Source: Alteromonas sp. RKMC-009
GTDB taxonomy: Bacteria > Pseudomonadota > Gammaproteobacteria > Enterobacterales > Alteromonadaceae
Reading direction: 5' to 3'
Length of the DNA stretch: 64,000 nt
NCBI RefSeq assembly: GCF_003584565.2
Contig: NZ_CP031010.1
Coordinates: forward strand, 1,240,001 to 1,304,000
The translations under genes were made by a program, and so were the position numbers. The stretch's first letter is position 1. Each line of letters starts with the position of its first letter. The notes beneath the pieces are model-generated. The model saw only the letters and a list, made by a program, of their open reading frames with translations. It made no database searches and was not told where the DNA came from. Shown here piece by piece: positions 53,476 to 62,891 of this stretch.

Positions 53476-54291
53476 TTACTGCTCTCCCTTTTTGTAAACG
53501 ATGTTGTTTAGCCACACGGTGAACAGCTCACGGTCGCGGGCTATGTTGTCCCAATCTTTGTAATACTGATTGTCCCGCGGGTAATAGCCGTGAGCGTATG
53601 ATGGTTTCGCGCCTCCGGGTACAACCGCAATGGTGTTTATGGTCCATGACGGAAGTACGCAGGCATTAGGACTTGCTTCTAATTCATCCACAATTTCTTC
53701 CACTGTCACAATGCTGTGTTTTGCTGAGAGCACGACTTCTTTTTGTATCCCGACAATGCCTTCAACCAGCACATTGCCCTTGCGGTCTGCTCTTTGTGCG
53801 TGAACGATTCCCACATCCGGGCGAATAGAGGGAATTGCTGCCAGTTCTTCGCCAGAAAACGGGCAAGTTATTTTTGCAATCTGACTATTCACAAGGGGTA
53901 ATTCGCTACCGACATATCCACGAAACACTGCCAGCGGCAGGCCTGAAGCACCTGCTTCATAGGCGTTAGCCATTGCTGCATGACTGTGTTCTACCGTTTC
54001 CAGTGACCTGGGGAACTGGTTCTCAATAGCGTCGCGAACTCTGTGCAGAGAGCCCACACCAGGGTTGCCACCCCATGAAAATATGAGTTTTTTTACGCAC
54101 CCGGCACCAACCAATTGGTCATAAATCAAGTCCGGTGTCATGCGTATAAGTGTCAGATCTCGTTTTTCCTGACGGATAATTTCATGACCTGCAGCGAAGG
54201 GAATAAGGTGGGTGAAACCTTCCATCGCAACGCTATCACCATCTTTCACCCCATCGCGAATAGCTTCTGCAAGTGAACTGAATATAGTCAC
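53476..54291 (-). CDS. catI: 3-oxoadipate CoA-transferase, alpha subunit
   Basis: 271 residues, GTG start with GGAGAG upstream. Alpha-subunit features: VAMEGFTHLIPFAAGHEIIRQ, a Gly-rich FSWGGNPGVGSLHR and TVEEIVDELEA. With CatJ it activates 3-oxoadipate using succinyl-CoA. Divergent from an IclR-type regulator, whose operator lies just upstream. Confidence 0.93.
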   Translation of the reverse strand: MTIFSSLAEAIRDGVKDGDSVAMEGFTHLIPFAAGHEIIRQEKRDLTLIRMTPDLIYDQLVGAGCVKKLIFSWGGNPGVGSLHRVRDAIENQFPRSLETVEHSHAAMANAYEAGASGLPLAVFRGYVGSELPLVNSQIAKITCPFSGEELAAIPSIRPDVGIVHAQRADRKGNVLVEGIVGIQKEVVLSAKHSIVTVEEIVDELEASPNACVLPSWTINTIAVVPGGAKPSYAHGYYPRDNQYYKDWDNIARDRELFTVWLNNIVYKKGEQ

Positions 54292-54303
54292 AGTCTCTCC
54301 TTT

Positions 54304-54337
54304 GTTCGATATGCGAATTAAAATTTAATATGCGAAC
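54304..54337 (-). promoter_or_regulatory. IclR/PcaR-like operator in front of catIJFD
   Basis: TTCGATATGCGAA (54305-54317) is an inverted repeat, and ATATGCGAA recurs 19 bp away (54328-54336), ending GCGAAC. The outer ends GTTCG and CGAAC are also inverted. PcaR/PcaU proteins bind similar ~10-bp repeats with both palindromic and direct spacing. It lies about 13 bp upstream of the catI start codon. Confidence 0.55.
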
Positions 54338-54561
54338 AAAATAAGCCATACTGTCTGTGACCGTCAAGATAAATTGTTAAAATTTTGTGCGGTCATTTGT
54401 TGTGGCATATTCAAGCTATTGATTTGTAAGCTAAGTATTCGAATACTTAAACGCGTAAAATAATTAGCTGCATGGTTAGGACGTGTTGGATAGAATTCAT
54501 CCTGGGATGGCGAAGGGCTGCATACCGCAGAAATTTCAAACGACAAAGTTTTTAGGACAAG

Positions 54562-55341
54562 ATGGAAGACGAAAGTATTACACCAGAACATCGCGATTTC
54601 GTTGGTGCGTTAGCTTCGGGTCTCGTAGTTATCCAGGCTTTTGATGCCAGTCACCGGCAAATGACTTTATCGGAAGTTGCTGAAAGAGCAGGAATGGACA
54701 GAGCAAAAGCCAGGAGGTTTCTGCTGACGCTTCATTCGCTGGGTTTTATTCGTAGAGATGGCAGGCTGTTCATGTTAACGCCGAAAGTACTTTCGCTTGG
54801 ATATGCTTATAGCGCAGGCAATGATTATTTACCTGTCGTCGAACATTATCTTCATGAAGTGACTGCAGAACTTGGTGAGTCTTGTTCACTGGCTGTCCTG
54901 GACGGGCAAGACATAATCTATGTTGTACGTTCAAGTGCTGCTCACAGGTTAATGTCGATTAATCTTTCTGCGGGCATCAGATTGCCCGCTGCATACACGT
55001 CGATGGGACGGGTTTTGGCTGCCCAGTTAGGGGCTGATAGGAAGGAAGAGTGGTTGAACGGTGTGTCATTTAGTTCTTATACGAGTTTTAGTGTTAAAGA
55101 CAAGGCACTATTGAGCTCTGAACTGCAGAAAGTCTCAGCTCAGGGGTACTGCATTGTTGATCAGGAATTGGAACTGGGTCTGAGATCCTTAGCAGCACCG
55201 GCTTTCAATCATAAAGGGCACTTAATAGGTGCCGTCAATATAAGTACGAATGCGCTACGGGTTTCACTGGAGGACCTGAAAGAGCGCTGTCTGCCTGTAT
55301 TAATGGCAGCAATAGAAAATATCAGGGTGCATACCCGCTGA
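54562..55341 (+). CDS. IclR-family regulator, PcaR/PcaU/CatR2-like
   Basis: 259 residues. N-terminal HTH (VVIQAFDASHRQMTLSEVAERAGMDRAKARRFL), then an IclR effector domain (AYTSMGRVLAAQL, then VDQELELGLRSLAAPAF, which are typical of PcaR/PcaU). It is divergent from catIJFD. In known relatives the inducer is 3-oxoadipate or protocatechuate. It probably controls catIJFD. Confidence 0.88.
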   Translation: MEDESITPEHRDFVGALASGLVVIQAFDASHRQMTLSEVAERAGMDRAKARRFLLTLHSLGFIRRDGRLFMLTPKVLSLGYAYSAGNDYLPVVEHYLHEVTAELGESCSLAVLDGQDIIYVVRSSAAHRLMSINLSAGIRLPAAYTSMGRVLAAQLGADRKEEWLNGVSFSSYTSFSVKDKALLSSELQKVSAQGYCIVDQELELGLRSLAAPAFNHKGHLIGAVNISTNALRVSLEDLKERCLPVLMAAIENIRVHTR

Positions 55342-55395
55342 ATATAAATTCAGATAGTTCTGCGATGCGAGCCACACATATTAAACAACCGCTCC

Positions 55396-55434
55396 ATACC
55401 CTCAAGGTATAGCCTGATACCAATTCAATATTGG
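55396..55434 (+). promoter_or_regulatory. CatM/BenM-type operator, extended form (catB2-catC)
   Basis: ATACCCTCAAGGTAT (55396-55410), 15 bp, then CAATATTGG (55426-55434). Same architecture as at 33784-33822; it lies 85 bp upstream of the second catB start (61 bp from CAATATTGG). It suggests that the LysR regulator at 32876 also controls this copy. Confidence 0.8.
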
Positions 55435-55494
55435 TCGCCACTTTTAAATCACACTAAGTTTACGTCTGTTCAACTTGGAGCTTGATTAATTAGT

Positions 55495-56610
55495 ATGAGT
55501 TACATCGCTCACATCGAAACTTATATCGTCGATATTCCTACTATACGGCCACACAAATTGTCCGTGACATCAATGGCCGTTCAGTCGATGGTAATTGTTC
55601 GTGTCAGAGATAATGAAGGGCGTGAGGGGGTTGGCGAAGGTACGACCATTGGTGGTCTCGCATATGGACCTGAAAGTCCTGAAAGTATCAAACTTAATAT
55701 TGATACATATTTCGTACAACACCTGCTCAATCAGCCTCTAAATAACATTAAAAAGTTGATGTTAGCCATAGATAAGAGTTGCAGGGGCAATGCTATTGCT
55801 AAATCTGCTATTGAAACGGCACTACTCGACCTGCAGGGAAAAATCCTGGGCGTGCCGGTTTCCACATTGTTGGGGGGAGCCTGCAATTCACACCTTCCAT
55901 GCTTATGGGTACTTGCATCAGGTGATACGGAGCAAGATATTGAAGAAGCCCGGGCACTAATCGCAGAACGTAGACACAATGTTTTCAAACTAAAAATTGG
56001 TTCCCGCCACTATAAGGATGATGTTGCCCACGTTGGCAGAATAAAAGCAACTTTGGGTGATGAAATCAGTATTCGTGTAGACGTGAATCAGGCTTGGGAT
56101 GAGCCTACCGCATCATTGGCGATGGCTGCATTGCAGGAAGTTGGCGTCGACCTGGTTGAACAGCCAACCCCGGCCAGAGATTTTTCCACTTTGGCTCGTC
56201 TGGCTCAAAAGTTTCACATGCCCATCCTGGCCGATGAATCCGTTCTGGATGCAACAGACGGCGTAAATCTATCTCGTGCTGGTTTCGGCGGTGCAGTGGC
56301 TCTGAAAATAGCAAAAGCCGGCGGACTTACCGGAGCACTGAATTTAGCGTCAGTGTGCCACGGGGCTGGCTTTGGTTTGTATGGCGGAACGATGCTCGAA
56401 GGAACCATTGGTACAGTGGCCTCGTTACACGCATGGGCTGCACTACCAAAAATTCAGTGGGGTACGGAAATGTTCGGGCCTCTGTTACAAAAAGACGACA
56501 TCGTAAAAGTCCCGCTAACATACGCCAATAATGGAGTGGAAATTCCAACGCTGCCGGGACTGGGTGTAGAAATAGATGAAGACAAGTTTTCACAATATGT
56601 TCGCAAGTAA
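55495..56610 (+). CDS. catB: muconate cycloisomerase, copy 2
   Basis: 371 residues, about two-thirds identical by eye to the first copy. The KxK (FKLKIG), RVDVNQAW, VEQPT, ADES and ALKIAKAGG residues are all kept, so it should be active. It is adjacent to catC, its natural partner, while copy 1 is with catA and ben genes. The duplication may be an ancient paralogue pair or the merger of two clusters. No strong ribosome-binding site. Confidence 0.94.
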   Translation: MSYIAHIETYIVDIPTIRPHKLSVTSMAVQSMVIVRVRDNEGREGVGEGTTIGGLAYGPESPESIKLNIDTYFVQHLLNQPLNNIKKLMLAIDKSCRGNAIAKSAIETALLDLQGKILGVPVSTLLGGACNSHLPCLWVLASGDTEQDIEEARALIAERRHNVFKLKIGSRHYKDDVAHVGRIKATLGDEISIRVDVNQAWDEPTASLAMAALQEVGVDLVEQPTPARDFSTLARLAQKFHMPILADESVLDATDGVNLSRAGFGGAVALKIAKAGGLTGALNLASVCHGAGFGLYGGTMLEGTIGTVASLHAWAALPKIQWGTEMFGPLLQKDDIVKVPLTYANNGVEIPTLPGLGVEIDEDKFSQYVRK

Positions 56611-56629
56611 CTAATCAGGAGATTCAAAG

Positions 56630-56908
56630 ATGCTTTTTCAGGTAGAGATGATAGTCAACCCCCCTAAGGACATGAGCTCTGAGGAATTTGACGCTATCAA
56701 ATTGACAGAGAAAGAATACTCACAGGAGTTACAAAAGAAAGGCATTTGGGTACATCTGTGGAGAGTGGCTGGGCAGTATGCAAATGTAAGTATCTTTGAG
56801 GTTGAGGATAACGCACATCTTCACGAAGTTCTGATGGGACTTCCACTTTATCCTTATATGACTTTATCCGTAACCGCTCTTTGTAAGCATCCGTCATCAA
56901 TAAAGTAG
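56630..56908 (+). CDS. catC: muconolactone isomerase
   Basis: 92 residues, CatC family: MLFQVEMIVNPPKDMS, a central LWRVAGQYANVSIFEV, and GLPLYPYMTLSVTALCKHPS. Converts muconolactone to the 3-oxoadipate enol-lactone. AGGAG 8 nt upstream of ATG; 19 bp after catB copy 2. Only catC in the window, and it must serve both catB copies. Confidence 0.96.
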   Translation: MLFQVEMIVNPPKDMSSEEFDAIKLTEKEYSQELQKKGIWVHLWRVAGQYANVSIFEVEDNAHLHEVLMGLPLYPYMTLSVTALCKHPSSIK

Positions 56909-57017
56909 CCTGACACGATTTCGGTAATTATGACCATAAAGGCTTTGTTGCTATCTGGTTCCTGAGATCACCAACGCACTACTTCAGAAATTTCAAGAGG
57001 GTAGGAGCTAGTACAAC

Positions 57018-57040
57018 TAAGGGGGCAACACAGCCCCCTA
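57018..57040. terminator. bidirectional hairpin between catC and the aldehyde dehydrogenase
   Basis: AGGGGGC-N6-GCCCCCT, a perfect 7-bp GC-rich stem between converging transcripts. No strong U-run on either strand. Confidence 0.6.
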
Positions 57041-57058
57041 AATAATCTTCTACATTAT

Positions 57059-58513
57059 TCAGAAAGGATACTGAACCCCCTGATTCATCACACTAATCCA
57101 CTTTGTGTGTGTGAATTCATCAAGATTTACAGGTCCGCCAATACGGCCCGAATCACCTGAGTCTTTCAACCCTCCAAAAGGAATGTGGTATTCGTTATTA
57201 ACGGTCTGGTCATTAATGTGCACCATTCCGGCATTGATAAACGTCGCCAGATATTCTCCCCGCGCGCTGTCTGCCGTGTGAATTGAAGCCGACAACCCAA
57301 GGGTTGTGTCATTTGCCAACGCTATAGCCTCTTGTTCCGTTTTAAACGTTACCACGGGCGCAACCGGCCCAAAAATCTCCTGTTGAAATACTGGCATATC
57401 AGAGGACACATTTTTCAGAACTGTAGGGGACACCAGTTGGGTATCTATCGTACCGCCGGTCACGATCTCTGCCCCCATAGCGACAGATTCTTCAATGAGT
57501 GTCCTGACCTTTTCAGCCTGTTGCGCATTAATGAGCGGACCCAGATGACATTGTTCTGTAAACGGGTTACCAGTGACGAGCTGGTTGGCCCTGGCAGCCA
57601 GTGCTTCCACGTATTTATCTGCAATGCTCTCATGCACAATATGCCGGCCCGATTGCATGCAGATTTGACCCTGATGCAAAAACGAGCCCCATGCTGCGCA
57701 AGATGAGGCTGATTCTATATCGGCATCAGCCATTACGATGAACGCATTGTTTCCGCCTAATTCCAGCGATGTTTTCTTAAATGTTCCTGCACATTGCTGA
57801 GCGATAGCACGACCAACGGCCGTTGAGCCTGTAAACGCAATCATTCCTGTATCCGGGTGTTCTACAATCGTCTGGCCTGGCTCTGCGCCACCCGGAATTA
57901 GTCTGAGTACATTCTCTGGTAATCCCGCTTCAGCCATTAATTCACTTATGATGACACCGCCAGTGAAAAAACTCTGTGGATCTGGTTTCAATACCACCGT
58001 GTTTCCCAGTGCAAGGGCAGGTAGAATAGCACGTAGGGAAAGTAACAGCGGGAAGTTCCAGGGCGCAATCACCCCGACCAGACCAACCGGCACTTTCACC
58101 CGCATATTTTTCCGCCCGGGCATTGTTGACGGATACAATTCACCATTGGGGGCTTGCGCCAGGTTAGCAGCCGTATAAGCCTGCTCTATGCAAGCCTGAA
58201 GTTCCCATTCACTTTTAGGACGAATTGAACCGCACTCTCTGGCGTTCCAGGCGTGAATCATTTCGCAGTGATGCCCCAAAGCTTGTGCAAACCGACGAAG
58301 AATCGCCGCCCTGTATTCGAACGTGGTGGCAGCCCAGTCCGGCTGGGCGTGTTTACAAGAGCTAATTATCTTTTTTGTTTCCTCAATACTTGCCCCCCTT
58401 ACGGTTCCGAAAATTTTGCCAGTAGCGGGTTCGCTAATATCAAAGTATTCGCCTGAGAAACCGGAATCATAATCCAGAACAAAATCATGCTCTTTTATTT
58501 CGTTATATTTCAT
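57059..58513 (-). CDS. aldehyde dehydrogenase, benzaldehyde dehydrogenase-like
   Basis: 484 residues. ALDH superfamily: IAPWNFP, FTGSTAVG, active Glu in LELGGNNA and Cys in GQICMQSGR, C-terminal IPFGGLKDSG. It resembles the XylC/AreC/VdhA benzaldehyde- and vanillin-type branch. AAGGATTTTAAA before ATG. Third gene in an operon with the Tat small subunit and GMC oxidase; it would oxidise an aryl aldehyde to the acid (for example benzoate). Confidence 0.85.
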   Translation of the reverse strand: MKYNEIKEHDFVLDYDSGFSGEYFDISEPATGKIFGTVRGASIEETKKIISSCKHAQPDWAATTFEYRAAILRRFAQALGHHCEMIHAWNARECGSIRPKSEWELQACIEQAYTAANLAQAPNGELYPSTMPGRKNMRVKVPVGLVGVIAPWNFPLLLSLRAILPALALGNTVVLKPDPQSFFTGGVIISELMAEAGLPENVLRLIPGGAEPGQTIVEHPDTGMIAFTGSTAVGRAIAQQCAGTFKKTSLELGGNNAFIVMADADIESASSCAAWGSFLHQGQICMQSGRHIVHESIADKYVEALAARANQLVTGNPFTEQCHLGPLINAQQAEKVRTLIEESVAMGAEIVTGGTIDTQLVSPTVLKNVSSDMPVFQQEIFGPVAPVVTFKTEQEAIALANDTTLGLSASIHTADSARGEYLATFINAGMVHINDQTVNNEYHIPFGGLKDSGDSGRIGGPVNLDEFTHTKWISVMNQGVQYPF

Positions 58514-58524
58514 TTTTAAAATCC

Positions 58525-60072
58525 TTAACCCGGGTTAGCTTCGTTAATTTGGTCTGCAATATAGCTGGCGAGGGCATACACCGTTTCGGACGGGTTATAG
58601 CCTATTGAGGTTGGCAGTAAACTGGCATCTACGACATAAAGGTTTTTTATGTCGTGAGTTTCGCCATAGGGATTCACTACTGTTTTCGACTTATCGGTAC
58701 CCATGCGGCAGGTGCCCTGAGGATGGAACGAGGTGTATCTGTATCGGGCGCTCTCGTTTTCAAGCGCATCGATAACACTGTCAATTTCGTCTACAGAGTT
58801 AATTCGCTGAGTGTCATAAGTGGGTAAGTAGAGGTATTTAGCGCCGGATGCAAACAAGATCCGTGCATTCTCTTTCAGACCTTTTTTCATGGCTTCAAAA
58901 TCTTCGTCGTCTACTTGATAGCGAATTTCTTTATAGCCATTTTCCATAGTGACCTCGCCGACATTCTTATCATGGATAAGTGTGATGAGACGGGTAGAAT
59001 TTGGATAGTTCTGCATGTATCGCACATAGGGTTTTCCTGTACCCGGCTCAGCCATAAATGAAGCTTCCACGGGGTCCTGTACGGCATTAAGCTGGATCCA
59101 ACCGCCATTTTCCGGCAGGGTATGGCGATCATCAAACAGGCTATGTGTGGCACCATGGAAGTCGTTTAGTTTCTTTTCATAAATGGCCGTTACCGACAAC
59201 GACGGATGACAAGCAAAGTTCTTACCTACCTGTCCGCTGGAATTTGCCAGTCCGGATTGTTGAAGCAGAAGGGGCGAACCGGTTGGGCCTGCTGCCAGCA
59301 CGACGATAGGAGCTTTTACACTTAAGCGTGTTTTCGTTACTCCGGTTTTAGGATCTATAACTTCAGCATTGACGCCTTTGGCTGTACCGTTTTCGGCGGA
59401 AATTTTCGTTACCCGGGTGTCAGCATAAATCTCTGCACCGTGGTTGCACGCCCAGGGAAGATAGGTCACCATCATTGATTGTTTACGGTCAGTTTTGCAG
59501 CCAGCGAAGCAGAAACCTGTCATCGCACAATCGCGGATATTTCGGCGAGCCAGACCTAAAGGGATATCTAGTGCTTTCAGACCTTTTTTAATTGTTTCTG
59601 CACCAGAGCTGGTTTCGTGAGGTTTTACTTCAGTTATGCCGAGATTTTTTTCAACTTTTTCGAAATAAGGCAGCATTACTTCAGGCGTCAAATTAGTAAG
59701 CCCAAACTCCTTGCCCCATTTTTTCAGATAGTAGTCCGGAGTACGGAAGCATAAAGCTGCATTTACGACAGTCGAACCTCCCACACAGCGTCCCTGAAGT
59801 ACTGTAATATCGCCATCCGTATTGCTTTGCGCACCTTCTCCTTCATACATGGTGGCCATGGAGACGGCCATCATTTCGGTGAATTTCTCTGAAGGTACGT
59901 AGGGACCTGCTTCAAGGATAATGACTTTTTTCCCGGCTTTAGCAAGCTCGTAGGCGCTAATTCCTCCACCAGCGCCTGAGCCGATTATGACTACATCAGC
60001 TTCGATATTTAATTCAGTGGCGGTCATATCTTCTGAGGTTTTTACATTTAACTGATTTTTGTTCGACATCAT
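58525..60072 (-). CDS. GMC-family FAD-dependent alcohol oxidoreductase
   Basis: 515 residues, no signal peptide. N-terminal FAD site VVIIGSGAGGGISAYELAKAGKKVIILEAG, GMC signature GRCVGGSTVVNAALCFRTP, Cys cluster CAMTGFCFAGCKTDRKQS, C-terminal FHPQGTCRMG and GYNPSETVYALA (His/Asn catalytic positions). Closest to the glucose/gluconate dehydrogenase and long-chain alcohol oxidase type. Probably oxidises an aryl alcohol to the aldehyde for the next gene's product. It may be exported by hitch-hiking with the Tat subunit encoded upstream. Confidence 0.85.
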   Translation of the reverse strand: MMSNKNQLNVKTSEDMTATELNIEADVVIIGSGAGGGISAYELAKAGKKVIILEAGPYVPSEKFTEMMAVSMATMYEGEGAQSNTDGDITVLQGRCVGGSTVVNAALCFRTPDYYLKKWGKEFGLTNLTPEVMLPYFEKVEKNLGITEVKPHETSSGAETIKKGLKALDIPLGLARRNIRDCAMTGFCFAGCKTDRKQSMMVTYLPWACNHGAEIYADTRVTKISAENGTAKGVNAEVIDPKTGVTKTRLSVKAPIVVLAAGPTGSPLLLQQSGLANSSGQVGKNFACHPSLSVTAIYEKKLNDFHGATHSLFDDRHTLPENGGWIQLNAVQDPVEASFMAEPGTGKPYVRYMQNYPNSTRLITLIHDKNVGEVTMENGYKEIRYQVDDEDFEAMKKGLKENARILFASGAKYLYLPTYDTQRINSVDEIDSVIDALENESARYRYTSFHPQGTCRMGTDKSKTVVNPYGETHDIKNLYVVDASLLPTSIGYNPSETVYALASYIADQINEANPG

Positions 60073-60090
60073 TTTTTCTCCTGCCTGTTT

Positions 60091-60639
60091 TTATGCTTTT
60101 GGCTCTGGTGTGACACCGCGGTATTTAAGTTTCCACTTTTCTGAAACAGGCCCGACATAGCCTAGTGGCGTCCAGGTGTCAGGAATTGCCCAATATGCAA
60201 GAACTGTTAGCTTCTTTAAGCCCATTGCAAGTGCACGATGTGGAGCTTTTTCACTGCTGGTCCATTCGTCAACAAAGGCTGTAGCTTGTTCATCAGGGAG
60301 TTCATTAAATGATTTGCCGTACTTTTTCAGCGGCCCCTGATTGAAGTAATGAATGCCTTGATTCAGGCCCTGGCGGATGTGAGGCGGCATCCCTGCAAGG
60401 AGTGCACCTTCTATGGTGGGGATAACCGGCAAGCTTGCAGGGGGGATGAGAGGACTGCCTTCCGTAGGCAGGGAGGTGGTGAGCATTTTAGTAAAAACAG
60501 CATGCTCAGTGGCGTCCATCTTATTGTCTTCAGTAATTTTACCTGCGATTACCTGCATAGGAGAGAGGCTAGCAACGGCAACACTGATGGCGGTTGCCAG
60601 TTTCAAAAACTGCCTGCGTTGTTTATTTATATCTGACAT
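60091..60639 (-). CDS. Tat-exported small subunit, gluconate 2-dehydrogenase subunit 3-like
   Basis: 182 residues. Tat signal RRQFLKLATAIS, Ala cleavage site near MQVIAG. The mature helix-rich body (HAVFTKMLTTSLPTEGSP ... GIHYFNQGPLKKYGKSFNEL) resembles small subunits of membrane-bound sugar/alcohol dehydrogenases that carry a flavoprotein across the membrane. 19 bp before the GMC gene. First gene after a sigma54-type promoter. Confidence 0.8.
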   Translation of the reverse strand: MSDINKQRRQFLKLATAISVAVASLSPMQVIAGKITEDNKMDATEHAVFTKMLTTSLPTEGSPLIPPASLPVIPTIEGALLAGMPPHIRQGLNQGIHYFNQGPLKKYGKSFNELPDEQATAFVDEWTSSEKAPHRALAMGLKKLTVLAYWAIPDTWTPLGYVGPVSEKWKLKYRGVTPEPKA

Positions 60640-60692
60640 ATCTTTGCCTTTTTTCTTTGTTATCGAGATAAGAACTCACTACACATAACAAC

Positions 60693-60707
60693 GCAGAGAT
60701 TATGCCA
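60693..60707 (-). promoter_or_regulatory. sigma54 (-24/-12) promoter before the Tat-GMC-ALDH operon
   Basis: On the minus strand TGGCATAATCTCTGC has the invariant GG and GC 10 bp apart and TGGCA intact. The start codon of the Tat subunit lies 54 bp downstream. The gene immediately upstream encodes a sigma54 activator, giving strong mutual support. Confidence 0.75.
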
Positions 60708-60767
60708 AAAGTTAAATTCAAGTTAATTTGTTGTATTTGTTAGCTTTTTGAGGGGGCTGGTGGGGAA

Positions 60768-60788
60768 GGTGTTTCATAGTGAAACACC
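60768..60788 (-). terminator. hairpin after the sigma54 activator gene
   Basis: GGTGTTTCA-TAG-TGAAACACC, a perfect 9-bp stem 18 bp downstream of the activator gene and upstream of the sigma54 promoter. It separates activator transcription from the regulated operon; it could also be part of an upstream activator site. Confidence 0.5.
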
Positions 60789-60805
60789 CTGTATTTTGGT
60801 GCGTC

Positions 60806-62710
60806 TCAGTTTAAGGCAGTAGTGTCACGTTCTTTCGCTAATTTGCGATAAAGTGTCGCCCGGGATATACCAAGCTTTTTGGCGGCCTGGCTTATGTTGC
60901 CCTTACAGTCTTCGACAACCTGGTTTATCAAATCCTGACTAGCCTGGTCTAAGAGACGCCCTGATGTTGTATGTTTTGGAGCGGACTCATGTGTCTGAAC
61001 CAGAATGCCACGGCAGCTTTGATATTCTTCCGGAAGTTCGTAGGTTGCTACCTCTTTGCTTTCCTCCCCTATTGCATCAGCGTATAGAAGCACGTTACGT
61101 AATTCACGAATATTACCTGGCCAGGTGTGCCTCTCGATAAATTCAGCTACCTCCGCGCTAAGGTGCTTTTTACACTGACAGTCTTTGTTCAAGATACGGC
61201 GGGCGATGGCAAGTTTGTCGCTTCGCTCACGCAGTGGCTTAATTGGAATTTCAAATCCCTTCAGACGGAAGTAAAGATCCCGGCGAAACCTGCCTTCTTC
61301 GATTGCTACTTTAAGATCCACATTAGTTGCACAGATGAGCTGGAAGTCAACTTTATGTTCGCGGGCAGAACCTAAAGGGCTGACTTCACGGGTTTCAAGG
61401 ACCCGCAACAGCCGGCTCTGCAGGGCCAAAGGCATGTCACCAATTTCATCAAGGAAAAGAGTACCTCTATCGGCTTCGGCAATGCGGCCTTTGAACCCCT
61501 TTTTGTCAGCACCGGTAAAAGCGCCCGGTTGGTAACCAAATAGTTCACTTTCAATGAGGTTTTCAGGGATCGAAGCGCAATTGATAGAAATAAACTTTCC
61601 ACTGCATTGACTGGCATCATGCAGGTGCCTGGCAGTCACTTCCTTACCTACTCCAGACTCTCCGTAGAGCATTACCGGTAGTCGGTTAAGCACTTTAGCT
61701 CCTCGTGCAACAGAATTTTTCAACCCTTCATCGCCAAAGGTGGTATCCGGTTCTTTTTTACCAGAGGCGACAGGTTTAATTTTGCCTTTGCACCGCGCTA
61801 GACTTTTATCTTCGTGGGGTAAGCTAATTACCCTCGACGCGAGAGTCACGCCAGAATGTAATGTGAGAAAAAAGGGATCGCCGTTGATTGCTCTTCGTGA
61901 AGACAGGCTTTGAAAGTCGGAGCTGAATAAATCGCTAAAACAGGTTTCATAAAAACGACGTTGGTCGGTGATAAATGTTGAAGCAGCTTCATTACATCCC
62001 GTCATTTTTCCATCCGGGGTGATAGCCAATAGTAAGTTTGTAATATCACCAAATTGTCCGGAGGAGGGGATGATTTCTAAGACATAACTGTTATTGAGAT
62101 CTAATATAAGTGATTTTTGGATGTTTCTGGCACATGTCTCGAGCATGTAAAATACGGCCATATCATTCAGTGAGTTTTCGTTAGTAATGTCCAGAGAGCC
62201 ACATAGTCGGCCAAGATGATCAAACACAGGAGCTGCCGCGCAGTGAAATGAGTTGTGTTGTTGTTGATAATGTTCTGCACCGAAAACCCGGCTGAACTGT
62301 TTGCTGTTTAATGCACACGACATGGCAGTGGTGCCTACAGTACTTTCATTTAATATGACACCATCTCGAAAAGCAGACGCGATTCGGGTATTTCTCAGTC
62401 GACTTGCTTGCCTGACTTGTAAAGCGGTACAGTCTTTATCAGTGAGTAAAACAGACCAGCCAGCACCAGCAACAGCTTGAAATAATTGTTCAACATGCCG
62501 GTTAGAAATGTTTAGTAAACGAGAATTTTTAGATTTAAGCTCTTTAAGATTATCAGGACGAACATAGGCGTATTCAAGCTGCCCGGACATCTGAATAGTC
62601 TGGTTAGCACAACGAAGCCAAGAGTCACGAATAGCGTCAGGCAGCCTGTCGGCTACCTGAGTATCTCCCTCATCAAATCGCTGACGAATTACGCTAAGCT
62701 CGTTATTCAT
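60806..62710 (-). CDS. sigma54-dependent transcriptional activator, AcoR-like
   Basis: About 634 residues from ATG 62710 (GAGGG 8 nt upstream). N-terminal AcoR-type GAF region (sensor), a PAS-like linker, then an AAA+ domain with Walker [15 protein letters not shown] loop (sigma54 contact) and [10 protein letters not shown], and a C-terminal Fis HTH ([20 protein letters not shown]). AcoR-family proteins sense small molecules such as acetoin or alcohols. Likely activates the downstream Tat-GMC-ALDH operon and the MetA-like porin gene upstream. Confidence 0.92.
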   Translation of the reverse strand: MNNELSVIRQRFDEGDTQVADRLPDAIRDSWLRCANQTIQMSGQLEYAYVRPDNLKELKSKNSRLLNISNRHVEQLFQAVAGAGWSVLLTDKDCTALQVRQASRLRNTRIASAFRDGVILNESTVGTTAMSCALNSKQFSRVFGAEHYQQQHNSFHCAAAPVFDHLGRLCGSLDITNENSLNDMAVFYMLETCARNIQKSLILDLNNSYVLEIIPSSGQFGDITNLLLAITPDGKMTGCNEAASTFITDQRRFYETCFSDLFSSDFQSLSSRRAINGDPFFLTLHSGVTLASRVISLPHEDKSLARCKGKIKPVASGKKEPDTTFGDEGLKNSVARGAKVLNRLPVMLYGESGVGKEVTARHLHDASQCSGKFISINCASIPENLIESELFGYQPGAFTGADKKGFKGRIAEADRGTLFLDEIGDMPLALQSRLLRVLETREVSPLGSAREHKVDFQLICATNVDLKVAIEEGRFRRDLYFRLKGFEIPIKPLRERSDKLAIARRILNKDCQCKKHLSAEVAEFIERHTWPGNIRELRNVLLYADAIGEESKEVATYELPEEYQSCRGILVQTHESAPKHTTSGRLLDQASQDLINQVVEDCKGNISQAAKKLGISRATLYRKLAKERDTTALN

Positions 62711-62891
62711 GACTACTGCCCTCATTATCCAGATTGAAAACTGAAATCGGTCATTTGGCGATTAGCCTTATACCTGTTCAATGGAGCTATAACTTAGCAT
62801 AAAATGTAAATTAAATGTAATAAGTTTATTAGGCGAACTTTGGTTTTTATTGCGAACTTATGAGGTGTCTGTTATTCCGGCGGAAATGTAG

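Noticed and set aside
60413..60688. 91-codon frame opposite the Tat subunit gene
   Set aside because: Shadow of the Tat subunit gene, which has a clear signal peptide and operon context.
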